Of a stretch of 5,318 bases of DNA, positions 1 to 5,318 are shown piece after piece (position 1 is the stretch's first letter; every line of letters begins with the position of its first letter). The notes under the pieces were generated by a model. The model had not been told where the DNA came from. It was given only the letters and a program-made list of their open reading frames with translations, and ran no database searches. Made by a program: the position numbers and the translations under genes. The DNA comes from CALWOS01 sp963595735 (GTDB lineage Bacteria; Bacillota; Clostridia; Oscillospirales; Oscillospiraceae), in the NCBI GenBank assembly GCA_963595735.1, contig CAVBJJ010000068.1:1-5318 (forward strand). The letters run 5' to 3'.

Positions 1-2
1 CA

Positions 3-170
3 GAACATCTGTTTGGCCGCGTGCTGTTTAACAAAGCCGAAAGCCCGGAGGCACAAAAAACCGCCGCCAAAATCGCGGGGCTGCTGCACTGCCCCGCTGC
101 CGTCTCCGCTTTGGAGGCCGGATGGTGCCGCCCCCTGTCGGATGAGGAAATTGCCGCCGCACAACAATAA
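3..170 (+). CDS. C-terminal fragment of an unrecognised protein
   Basis: This frame is open from the window edge to a TAA at 168-170 and gives 55 residues, starting EHLFGRVLFNKAESPEAQ and ending in SDEEIAAAQQ. I prefer it to the overlapping frame 1 because its composition is that of a normal soluble protein: alternating hydrophobic and charged residues, with a helix-like AAKIAGLLHCP stretch. Frame 1 instead gives an abnormally Arg/Lys/Pro/Cys-rich product typical of a shadow frame. The start and most of the gene lie outside the window. I do not recognise the family and assign no function. It converges with the minus-strand DUF5684 gene, and a hairpin lies about 20 bp after its stop. Confidence 0.6.
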   Translation, partial: EHLFGRVLFNKAESPEAQKTAAKIAGLLHCPAAVSALEAGWCRPLSDEEIAAAQQ

Positions 171-187
171 AAATCGCAAATACGCAC

Positions 188-235
188 AAAAAAATTCCCA
201 GCCATGAGAAAAATAAACTCCTGGTTGGGAATTTT
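188..235. terminator. Bidirectional intrinsic terminator between convergent genes
   Basis: The arms AAAATTCCCAGCC (191-203) and GGTTGGGAATTTT (223-235) form a 13-bp stem with one G-U wobble on the plus strand and a 19-nt loop. On the minus strand the stem runs into seven T's (complement of 188-194), a convincing terminator for the DUF5684 gene that stops at 282. On the plus strand the T's lie within the stem and the downstream tract is weaker, so termination of the left-edge gene is less certain. Confidence 0.75.
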
Positions 236-281
236 CATTCTGTTTTGTTACGGCGCGTTGTGCTCTTCTTTTGGCCTGTTA

Positions 282-791
282 TCAGCCGGCCTTACCCACA
301 TACTGGCTCTTTCCGAAGCCGAGGATGATGCGGAAGATGCCGGGAAGCAGCACCAGACCCACGGTGAAGCCGCCGCCATGGCCAAAGGCTCTGGCAAGCT
401 TGTAGTTACCCACAACGCCGATGACCCAGCCGACAATGCCAAGGATCATTGCCACGATTGCCAACGGGCTGACAGAACCGGACATCATGCTTACCGTTGC
501 GATACTCGACATCACGCCACTGACAACATACAGCACCCAAGTCAGGATCGCAACAAAGGGGTTCCAGGTGTGCTTATACTCGATCCAACTGTTATACAGC
601 GGGATGATGCTCTTCCAACCGCCCTCGCCAAATTTTCTGTACATCTTCCAGCCGCCGATGATATACAGTACCCAGTACACGATGGAAAGAACCACACTGG
701 CCGCAGAGAAGATGATACTGCTTGTCAGTACAGCGTTGATCACGCCGCCGACAATACCACCGCTCATGGCGGCGCTTACAAATCCACTCAT
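282..791 (-). CDS. DUF5684 family small integral membrane protein
   Basis: This 169-residue membrane protein starts at the ATG at 791, where a strong AAAGGGAG site sits 8 nt upstream. It ends with TGA followed directly by an in-frame TAA. Hydrophobic segments lie at about residues 13-47, 76-102, 108-128 and 141-160. The signature of the family is visible twice. KMYRKFGEGGWKSIIPLYN (49-67) matches the GW.xxIPxYN element that follows the first membrane region. The C-terminal ARAFGHGGGFTVGLVLLP (133-150) with a following ILGFG matches the conserved glycine-rich F-G-x-G-L-x-LLP element. The family has no established biochemical role that I know of. It has its own promoter and long leader, though read-through from the four-gene operon upstream is possible. 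Family assignment is confident; function is unknown. Confidence 0.85.
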   Translation of the reverse strand: MSGFVSAAMSGGIVGGVINAVLTSSIIFSAASVVLSIVYWVLYIIGGWKMYRKFGEGGWKSIIPLYNSWIEYKHTWNPFVAILTWVLYVVSGVMSSIATVSMMSGSVSPLAIVAMILGIVGWVIGVVGNYKLARAFGHGGGFTVGLVLLPGIFRIILGFGKSQYVGKAG

Positions 792-1020
792 TCTATTATC
801 TCCCTTTTTTGAAAGTTCCGTGCGCAGCTTTCCTTTTCCCGGAAGACCTGCCCACAGATTTTCGGAAACAACTGTCCTCTCCATTTTCCCCGCCAAGTTG
901 TTTCCGACATGACAAACACAGGAAAAACGCAAGCAAGACACGACGAACCAAGCTCCTGACTTACGATTTTGCAACGCACCGTATTACAAAGAATGCCTGA
1001 ATTTTGCTCTCTCGTCGTTC
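792..1020 (-). promoter_or_regulatory. Long, structured 5' leader of the DUF5684 gene
   Basis: If transcription begins near 1019-1020, as the promoter predicts, the DUF5684 mRNA has an untranslated leader of about 230 nt. It contains a perfect 12-bp inverted repeat (862-873 with 896-907, 22-nt loop). It also has a possible 7-bp pairing ACGACGA/TCGTCGT (940-946 with 1012-1018), extendable to 11 bp with one bulged base at 939 and enclosing about 65 nt. A small hairpin, 811-817 with 826-832, lies just upstream of the ribosome binding site. I do not recognise a known riboswitch consensus. Open frames here lack good start sites and protein-like composition, so I call no gene in this 305-bp gap. 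Confidence 0.45.
862..907 (-). repeat. Perfect 12-bp inverted repeat in the leader
   Basis: TCGGAAACAACT at 862-873 is exactly repeated in inverse complement as AGTTGTTTCCGA at 896-907, with a 22-nt purine-rich loop on the minus strand. No T-run follows on either strand, so it is not an intrinsic terminator. It could be an RNA stem in the leader, or less likely a protein-binding site. Confidence 0.75.
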
Positions 1021-1025
1021 TTCTT

Positions 1026-1055
1026 ATAATGACTTATTATATATATATTTGTCAA
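1026..1055 (-). promoter_or_regulatory. Promoter of the DUF5684 gene
   Basis: Read on the minus strand, a perfect TTGACA -35 (1050-1055) is separated by 18 bp from CATTAT (1026-1031), a 4/6 match to the -10 consensus that keeps the key second A and last T. The spacer is almost pure A/T. It starts about 41 bp beyond the stop of the surface-protein gene, so the DUF5684 gene has its own start of transcription. Confidence 0.6.
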
Positions 1056-1096
1056 TGATTTATCGGGAATTTTCTGAACTAAGTGGCAATTTTTTC

Positions 1097-2161
1097 TTAT
1101 TTTCTTCTTTTTTTCTTTACAAGGGCGTTCAAAATTCCGCCGCCGACAATGATGCCTGCGGCAATATAGACCACGCGTTTTGCGGCGATCTGGGGAATCT
1201 CGCTTTTGTCACCGATGGAGCTTTTGTAAAAGCACAGGCTGTAGGAGATCTCCACCGGATCGCCCATGGCCGTGGTATCCGCAATGACCGGCACCGCGGT
1301 ATCCCAGGCGGTGATGGGCAGCTCAAAAACGGAATTTGCCCCCTCCTCGCTGCTGTTCCAATAGGTCTCCGTGCCCAGCTTCATGTAATCATAGTTGGAG
1401 CTGCTCCACTCCAGCCGCACGCTGGCCTTGCCGTCCTTTACGGTCATCAGCGCCGGGCTGCTGACCATGGCTTTGCCGCTGCCGCCGGACAGCTCCACCC
1501 CGACGGCATAGCTGCCGTCCGGCAGCTCCACCTGCACCGGCTGCACCGGAGCCGCCGGTTCCGTTGGCTCCGGCTGCGCGGCGGAAGCATCTGTTTCCTC
1601 CCCGGCCAGTGCCGCGGCGATGCGATCGTAATCCGGCAAGGAAAACGCCAGCGCTTCCGCCGGCAGACTGTCCGCCCGGAACAAAATGCTGCGGTCATAC
1701 CACATTCCCTTTGCCTTGCTGAACGCTGCGCAGGGAATGGCATAGTTGAGCCAGGCAACCGGAATTTCGTAAGAATAGCTGCCATCAGCGTTTTTCGTGT
1801 AGGGGATATAGGCGCTTTCCTCCGCCTCGGCCGCTTCCGCCGCCGTTCCCAGGTAAAGGTGGGAATAGCCCGTGCCGCCCAGGCGGATAACCGCTGTCAT
1901 TTCCCCCTGCCGCACGGTCAGCTCCGCCTGCTGTACCTGAAACATGGGCGAGCTGCTTTCCACCGTTGGCGTGTAGCTGCCGTCGGCAACAGCGCTGCCG
2001 GAAATCGGCGTCATGCCGTAGACTCCCACTTCCCGCACGGCGCCATAATCGCTTTCCGCAGCCACCTTTTCAAAGCCTTCCGCTGCCAGCGCAGACTGCA
2101 CCGGCAGCATGAGACATAGTCCCAAAATGCAAAGCAGCAGAGAAAACCGGATCTTTTTCAT
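1097..2161 (-). CDS. Secreted, membrane-anchored protein with two NEAT-like modules
   Basis: The 354-residue product starts at the ATG at 2161, with GGAGG 10 nt upstream, only 20 bp after the permease stop. A signal peptide is clear: MKK, a hydrophobic core at residues 6-20, and a cleavage site near SALA (23-26). Two beta-rich modules follow, at about 58-165 and 214-316. Both open with DGSY, continue to a (V)x(D/Q)G+(M/A) strand, then a GY/NY-x-x-L/M-LGT element, then xxELPI or YEIPV. A Pro/Ala-rich linker (about 190-213) separates them. A membrane helix (about 330-347) and a KKKRRK tail end the protein. There is no LPxTG motif, so it should sit on the outer face of the membrane. The modules resemble the NEAT (iron-transport-associated, haem-binding) Ig-like fold, but the classical YxxxY haem ligand motif is not evident, so ligand binding is inference. 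It is the last gene of the cbiL/ABC operon. Confidence 0.8.
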   Translation of the reverse strand: MKKIRFSLLLCILGLCLMLPVQSALAAEGFEKVAAESDYGAVREVGVYGMTPISGSAVADGSYTPTVESSSPMFQVQQAELTVRQGEMTAVIRLGGTGYSHLYLGTAAEAAEAEESAYIPYTKNADGSYSYEIPVAWLNYAIPCAAFSKAKGMWYDRSILFRADSLPAEALAFSLPDYDRIAAALAGEETDASAAQPEPTEPAAPVQPVQVELPDGSYAVGVELSGGSGKAMVSSPALMTVKDGKASVRLEWSSSNYDYMKLGTETYWNSSEEGANSVFELPITAWDTAVPVIADTTAMGDPVEISYSLCFYKSSIGDKSEIPQIAAKRVVYIAAGIIVGGGILNALVKKKRRK

Positions 2162-2181
2162 ATCTGTATTTCCTCCACTTC

Positions 2182-2913
2182 TCACAGGTTTTGTTTCTTG
2201 TAAATAAACCAGAATGACACCAGCAGCATTGCCGCCAGATACACCAGCAAAATCAAGATCCCCCGGGGCTGAAATCCCGTTCCGGCGGCAATACCGCGAA
2301 TCATGCCGCTGGCCTGGGACAGGGGCAAAGCCCCCACCACCTCCCGCAGACCGTGGGGCATACGCTCCGTGGAAAAAAAGGTATTGCACAAATAGGCCAT
2401 GGGCATGATAAAATAGTTGGAAAACCGGGGTACATCCGCATGGTTTTTCGCCAAAAAGGACACCACAACGCCAATAGCGGAGAACACCGCGCCGTTGAGG
2501 AACATCACCAGAAACGAAAAGCCGTTAAAGGTCAGCCCCGTGCCGATGGGCAGCGTCAGCAGCAGGATCACCCCGCCGGCATACAGCCCGCGCAGGCTGC
2601 CGCCCAGGATCTGCCCCACAATAAACTGCCACAGGGGCGTTGGGGAGATCATGATCTGGTCAAAGGCCTTTTCATACAAGCGCTGCACATTCAGGTTTTG
2701 GGCAATGGCGTTGAAGCTGCCGTTCATTGTGGTCAGCGCCACCACGCCGGGGATCAGGAAGTTCAGATACGGCTCCCCATGGGAGACCGTTTGTATCCCC
2801 AGCCCAAAGGCCACCAGATACATCAGCGGCGCCACCATGGCCGCCAGCGTGATTTTATAAAAGTCCCGCCGGAACTCCACCCATTTTTCCCATAAAATCG
2901 CCAGAATTCCCAT
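2182..2913 (-). CDS. ABC-2 type transporter permease
   Basis: This 243-residue membrane subunit pairs with the ATPase encoded just upstream. The ATG at 2913 is chosen because it follows the ATPase stop by 4 bp and has GAGGG 8 nt upstream, inside the end of the ATPase gene. The frame is open further upstream, but that part only overlaps the ATPase. Six hydrophobic segments lie at about residues 20-40, 51-70, 100-125, 132-155, 165-182 and 219-238. The pattern MPMAYLCNTFFS (170-181), then MP..LR.V....PLSQASGMIRG, is the conserved stretch of the ABC-2 membrane family (NodJ/DrrB-like). Length fits that family. NodJ/DrrB-type permeases are generally exporters, but the cargo cannot be read from the sequence. 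Confidence 0.92.
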   Translation of the reverse strand: MGILAILWEKWVEFRRDFYKITLAAMVAPLMYLVAFGLGIQTVSHGEPYLNFLIPGVVALTTMNGSFNAIAQNLNVQRLYEKAFDQIMISPTPLWQFIVGQILGGSLRGLYAGGVILLLTLPIGTGLTFNGFSFLVMFLNGAVFSAIGVVVSFLAKNHADVPRFSNYFIMPMAYLCNTFFSTERMPHGLREVVGALPLSQASGMIRGIAAGTGFQPRGILILLVYLAAMLLVSFWFIYKKQNL

Positions 2914-2917
2914 GTCC

Positions 2918-3769
2918 TTATCCCTCGCTCCCCGCAGTTTCTTTTTTGCCGGAACGGGCGACAAACACATCCTCCAGCGTGGTATCCCGCAGGGCAAACT
3001 GGCCATCCAGCCCCGCAAGAAAGCGCCGCGCATCCTCCTGCGCGGCAAAATGATGGCTGTGTATTCCGTCCGGCGTCATTTCATCCACCGTGTAGGCGCC
3101 CAGCTGGCGGATAAAGCCGGCCGGGGTGTTCACCTCTTCCAGCCGGCCGTGCTGCAGCATGGCGACCCGTTCGCAAAGGGTCTGCGCCTCCTCGATATAA
3201 TGGGTCGTCAGCAAAATCGTCAAATCGTTCCGGTTGAGCTTGTGGAGCAGATTCCACATCTGCCGGCGCGCCAGCGCGTCCATGCCGGCGGTCGGCTCGT
3301 CCAGAATCAAAATTTCCGGCCGGGTCAGCAGCGCGCGGCAGACCATCAGCTTGCGCTTCATGCCGCCGGAGAGCTTGCGTACCGTCCGCTTCCGGAACGG
3401 CAGCAGATCGCAAAAATCCAGCAGTTCCTCTGTCCGCGCGCGGATCTCCTTTCGCGGCATGAAATACAATCGCCCCTGATACTCCATGATCTCGTCCATG
3501 GTCATATCCTGACGCATGGAATATTCCTGGGTGATCACGCTGAGTTTGCGCTTGAGGTCCGTCCGGCTGCGAGTCAGCTTTTCCCCGTCGATCCAAATCT
3601 CCCCCGCCGTTGGCAGCAGCAGGGTGGAAAGCATCCCGATCGTGGTGGTCTTGCCCGCGCCGTTGGGCCCCAGCAGGCCAAAAAACTCGCCCGTTTGGAT
3701 CGTCAGACTCAGATCGTCCACCGCTGTGAAATCCTCAAATTTTTTCGTCAGATGTTTAATTTCGATCAT
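2918..3769 (-). CDS. ABC-2 type transporter ATP-binding subunit
   Basis: This 283-residue cytoplasmic ATPase drives the neighbouring permease. All nucleotide-binding motifs are intact: Walker A GPNGAGKT (34-41), Q-loop Gln81, signature LSGGM (133-137), Walker B ILILDE (153-158) followed by PTAGMD, and H-loop His190 in TTHY. The C-terminal TTLEDVFV (263-270) is the tail element of DrrA/NodI-type ATPases that serve ABC-2 permeases. The ATG at 3769 gives the standard N-terminus MIEIKHLTKKF. Its ribosome binding site is poor (AGGA 13 nt away, or AAGG only 2 nt away), so it may be translated by coupling to cbiL, whose stop lies 22 bp upstream. Confidence 0.95.
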   Translation of the reverse strand: MIEIKHLTKKFEDFTAVDDLSLTIQTGEFFGLLGPNGAGKTTTIGMLSTLLLPTAGEIWIDGEKLTRSRTDLKRKLSVITQEYSMRQDMTMDEIMEYQGRLYFMPRKEIRARTEELLDFCDLLPFRKRTVRKLSGGMKRKLMVCRALLTRPEILILDEPTAGMDALARRQMWNLLHKLNRNDLTILLTTHYIEEAQTLCERVAMLQHGRLEEVNTPAGFIRQLGAYTVDEMTPDGIHSHHFAAQEDARRFLAGLDGQFALRDTTLEDVFVARSGKKETAGSEG

Positions 3770-3791
3770 GACCTTGTGAAAATCCTGCGGC

Positions 3792-4478
3792 TCAGTCCTG
3801 CTTTTTGGCCACGATCAGGGAATAATACCCGGCATCGTCCGGAATTTCTTCGATCGTGCGGTAGATTTTTTCCCGCTCGGTGCCGCAGTTTTCCACCATC
3901 ATCGCGGCAAAACCGCCGTTTGCCATCTGTTCCTTGACCTGCTTCATCTTCCGACCGGATTTCATCAGGACGCAGGTGCCGCTTTCCGGCAGAGCGTTTT
4001 CCAGATAATGCACCGCCGGCAGGATATGCAGCGGCTCGTTCCAGGCAACCAGATGCCGGTTCATACGCGCCGCCGCCGCGCAGAAGGAGGTAATGCCGCT
4101 GACCAGTGCGGTCTGGTAGCCGTGAGCCTCCACCCGCAGCTGCACATAGGTAAAGGTGGAATAGATCGTGGGGTCTCCCAGCGTTAAAAACACCACATTC
4201 TCCCCCTGATCCAGATACTTCTCCAGCAGTCTTGCCCCCGCCTCATGGCTGCGCTCCAGCTCCGCAGCGTCGTGGGTCATGGGCATATACACCGGCACCA
4301 GAGTCTTGTCCGCCAGCTCCGGCACCGCCTGCACGGCGATTTGATAGGCAAAGGTCTCCTTCGGCTCCGCACCGGGAACGGCAATGATCGTATTCTCCCG
4401 AATCAGGCGCACCGCCTTCAGGGTCATCAATTCCGGATCTCCGGGGCCAACACCAACACCATATAAAATTCCTGCCAT
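3792..4478 (-). CDS. cbiL: Precorrin-2 / cobalt-factor II C20-methyltransferase
   Basis: This 228-residue SAM-dependent enzyme adds a methyl group at C20 of precorrin-2 (CobI, aerobic route) or cobalt-factor II (CbiL, anaerobic route) in the making of the corrin ring of vitamin B12. Family marks are clear: GVGVGPGDPELMTLKA (7-22), FLTLGDPTIYSTF (97-109), GITSFCAAAARMN (128-140) and the closing YYSLIVAKK. Length matches the family. The ATG at 4478 has AAGGAG 11 nt upstream, a slightly long spacing. I use the anaerobic symbol because the host appears to be an anaerobe; the aerobic counterpart is cobI. No other cobalamin-synthesis gene is in the window: cbiL leads an operon with an ABC-2 transporter and a surface protein. 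Confidence 0.95.
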   Translation of the reverse strand: MAGILYGVGVGPGDPELMTLKAVRLIRENTIIAVPGAEPKETFAYQIAVQAVPELADKTLVPVYMPMTHDAAELERSHEAGARLLEKYLDQGENVVFLTLGDPTIYSTFTYVQLRVEAHGYQTALVSGITSFCAAAARMNRHLVAWNEPLHILPAVHYLENALPESGTCVLMKSGRKMKQVKEQMANGGFAAMMVENCGTEREKIYRTIEEIPDDAGYYSLIVAKKQD

Positions 4479-4504
4479 TTTGCTTCCAACTCCTTTTTAT
4501 CGTG

Positions 4505-4518
4505 ACAAGTATACAAGT
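4505..4518. promoter_or_regulatory. Candidate operator over the cbiL transcription start
   Basis: ACAAGTATACAAGT is a direct repeat (ACAAG-TAT-ACAAG) and also matches its own reverse complement at 10 of 14 positions around a GTATAC core. It begins where the promoter predicts transcription to start. GntR-family repressors often bind short operators with such TTGTATACAA-like cores, so repression is plausible, but no regulator gene is in the window. Confidence 0.35.
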
Positions 4519-4524
4519 TTTTCT

Positions 4525-4553
4525 ATTATATAATTTCCCCTCTCTCCTGTCAA
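4525..4553 (-). promoter_or_regulatory. Consensus sigma-A promoter of the cbiL-ABC operon
   Basis: On the minus strand a perfect TTGACA (4548-4553) is followed after exactly 17 bp by a perfect TATAAT (4525-4530). Transcription should start near 4518, giving a leader of about 40 nt to the cbiL ATG. That is too short for a cobalamin riboswitch. A promoter this strong normally needs a repressor or is constitutively high. Confidence 0.88.
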
Positions 4554-4568
4554 CCAAGAGCAGGGCGC

Positions 4569-4604
4569 AAAAAAGCGGAGACGCCTCGAAAAGGACGCCT
4601 CCGC
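4569..4604 (-). terminator. Intrinsic terminator for the right-edge gene
   Basis: Read on the minus strand, GCGGAGGCGTC (complement of 4594-4604) pairs with GGCGTCTCCGC (complement of 4575-4585). This is an 11-bp stem with two G-U wobbles and an 8-nt loop, directly followed by six T's (complement of 4569-4574). On the plus strand the wobbles become A-C mismatches and the T-run is absent, so its direction is minus. It lies 15 bp before the -35 box of cbiL and insulates that operon from the gene at 4950-5318. Confidence 0.8.
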
Positions 4605-4694
4605 AGGTTTGTCAAAGCTGTTTATCTGATTGAGACGGGTCTTGCCCCCTCAAGCTCCCCCGCTGCTGCGGAGATTTCTACTACCTTCTGTTTT

Positions 4695-4851
4695 TGCCAT
4701 CCTTGCCTCTCCCTGTGGGAGAGGTGGCTGAGCGCAGCGAAAACGGAGAGGGTAAACAATGACCATACCTTAGAACCCCGGAGCTTACTTATCCGCAAAA
4801 CCCTCTCAGTCGCCTACGGCGACAGCTCTCCCAGAGGGAGAGCCAAGGGCA
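4695..4851. mobile_element. Short inverted-repeat (MITE-like) element
   Basis: The ends are imperfect inverted repeats of about 50-58 bp. The left end (4695-4753) contains CTCTCCCTGTGGGAGAG and ends CGGAGAGGGT. The right end (4800-4851), read in reverse complement, contains CTCTCCCTCTGGGAGAG and ends CTGAGAGGGT. Each end can also fold on itself: the 17-nt sequences just quoted, and GTCGCCTACGGCGAC (810-824 of the 4000s, that is 4810-4824), are small hairpins. About 46 bp of unrelated sequence lies between. There is no coding capacity, so movement would need a transposase from elsewhere. I recall near-identical motifs scattered through intergenic regions of gut Clostridia, but cannot verify that here. 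No clear target duplication is visible. Confidence 0.65.
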
Positions 4852-4883
4852 GACACCTCGTTATATATTTTTTGACAGGCTAA

Positions 4884-4912
4884 CGGAGACGCCCCAAAAA
4901 AGGGCTTCTCCG
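4884..4912. repeat. Hairpin related to the terminator beyond the MITE-like element
   Basis: CGGAGACGCCC (4884-4894) and GGGCTTCTCCG (4902-4912) form an 11-bp stem with one mismatch and an A-rich loop. The sequence closely resembles the terminator at 4575-4604: both start CGGAGACGCC, have an A-rich loop, and end CTCCGCAGG, in the same orientation. It lies 37 bp after the stop of the right-edge gene, but no T-run follows on the minus strand. A terminator role for it alone is therefore doubtful. Confidence 0.5.
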
Positions 4913-4949
4913 CAGGCTTTTACTATATAATGTTGTATTGCATTCCCAC

Positions 4950-5318
4950 TTAGCAGTAATACTCCATCGGGTAGGCCAGGTACTCGCACGGCTCCAGCTG
5001 ATCTGCCGTGACATAGCCGGCCGGGGCAAACAGCAGACTGGGAATGCGGTTGACGACCGTGGCGCAGGTGTGCTCCACTGTTGCGGGCTTGACCACATGG
5101 AACTCCGTGTTCGGCTCACCGGTGATCTGCCAATCGCACATATCGCCGTCCTCCGGGCCATAGACCTTGCCGATGGTCTCCTCCTCAATGGTAATGCCCT
5201 GCATGGTCTCGATCGTCACCACGGCGGACATGCCGATGCAGCGGCCGGCCTGGATGGTCTTGCCCAGGGTTTCGGAGTACATATCGTGGTCGGCGATGCA
5301 CGGCACATGCCTCTGATC
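4950..5318 (-). CDS. C-terminal part of a DapB-like NAD(P)-dependent dehydrogenase
   Basis: The frame is open from the right edge to TAA at 4950-4952, giving 122 residues. The true start lies beyond the window; GTG and ATG codons inside are internal. The segment fits the C-terminal catalytic/dimer half of dihydrodipicolinate-reductase-like oxidoreductases, the group that includes 2,4-diaminopentanoate dehydrogenase. The grounds are an AGRCIGMSAVVTIE strand, WQITGEPNTEFHV (about 63-75), and a later TVVNRIPSLLFAPAGYVT, which corresponds to the family pattern A..VNxIP.v..APpG..t. The NAD(P)-binding Rossmann part would be upstream and is not seen, so substrate cannot be named. Assignment is by pattern resemblance and is moderate. 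Confidence 0.6.
   Translation of the reverse strand, partial: DQRHVPCIADHDMYSETLGKTIQAGRCIGMSAVVTIETMQGITIEEETIGKVYGPEDGDMCDWQITGEPNTEFHVVKPATVEHTCATVVNRIPSLLFAPAGYVTADQLEPCEYLAYPMEYYC

Noticed and set aside
204..812. Plus-strand open frame opposite the DUF5684 gene
   Set aside because: Asp/His/Ala-rich composition typical of an antisense shadow; the minus frame has family signatures and a strong ribosome binding site.
792..974. N-terminal extension of the DUF5684 gene by 61 codons
   Set aside because: The extra residues have no membrane or family pattern, and the ATG at 791 has a strong ribosome binding site at 8-nt spacing.
1004..2119. Long plus-strand open frame of 371 codons opposite the surface-protein gene
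   Set aside because: Its product is rich in Arg, His, Gly and Ala with no domain pattern. The minus strand here has a signal peptide, repeated modules, a membrane anchor and a ribosome binding site, so this is a GC-rich shadow.
2162..2389. N-terminal extension of the surface-protein gene
   Set aside because: It would overlap the permease gene in another frame and bury the obvious signal peptide that begins at 2161.
2914..3048. N-terminal extension of the permease
   Set aside because: It only overlaps the conserved C-terminal part of the ATPase. The ATG at 2913 has a ribosome binding site and begins a normal membrane protein.
2912..3937. Plus-strand open frame of 341 codons opposite the ATPase
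   Set aside because: The minus strand carries every ABC ATPase motif, and the plus frame reads as low-complexity basic sequence.
4872..4931. Plus-strand TTGACA and TATAAT hexamers
   Set aside because: They are 48 bp apart, far from the 16-18 bp needed, and no plus-strand gene follows.
4479..4949. Cobalamin riboswitch, tRNA or CRISPR array in the largest intergenic gap
   Set aside because: No B12-box-like sequence, tRNA cloverleaf or regularly spaced repeats are visible. The gap is explained by promoter, terminator, inverted-repeat element and hairpin.

Overview
The window looks like chromosomal DNA from an anaerobic gut-type member of the Bacillota, probably Clostridia near the Oscillospiraceae. 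The grounds are strong GGAGG-type ribosome binding sites, consensus TTGACA/TATAAT promoters, GC-rich genes separated by AT-rich spacers, a DUF5684 membrane protein, a CbiL-type corrinoid methyltransferase, and a small inverted-repeat element of a kind I recall as common in gut Clostridia. This placement is inferred from family content and base composition, not from a database match.

Left edge (1-281): the last 55 codons of an unrecognised plus-strand gene. It converges on a minus-strand gene, with a hairpin between them that can serve as a terminator in both directions. Positions 282-791 (minus) encode a 169-residue DUF5684 integral membrane protein. Positions 792-1096 hold no gene. They contain a good promoter for the DUF5684 gene and a leader of about 230 nt with a perfect 12-bp hairpin and a possible long-range stem.

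Centre (1097-4478, minus strand): four closely packed genes that look like one operon, in transcription order. They are cbiL (precorrin-2/cobalt-factor II C20-methyltransferase), an ABC-2-type ATPase, its six-helix permease, and a secreted, membrane-anchored protein with two related beta-rich modules resembling NEAT-type (haem-binding) domains. Gaps are 22, 4 and 20 bp. A promoter with perfect consensus hexamers and a 17-bp spacer lies just upstream of cbiL, with a candidate operator over the start of transcription. The leader is only about 40 nt, so no B12 riboswitch fits there. I see no clear terminator after the last gene.

Right edge (4479-5318): a gene-free stretch of about 470 bp holds the cbiL promoter, a good minus-strand terminator, a roughly 157-bp element with terminal inverted repeats, and a second hairpin related in sequence to the terminator. 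The window ends in the C-terminal 122 residues of a minus-strand DapB-like dehydrogenase.

The point of most interest is the pairing of one corrinoid-ring methyltransferase with an ABC-2 transporter and a two-module surface protein. It suggests a dedicated tetrapyrrole or corrinoid handling and transport unit. The individual families are recognisable, but their joint function is inference.
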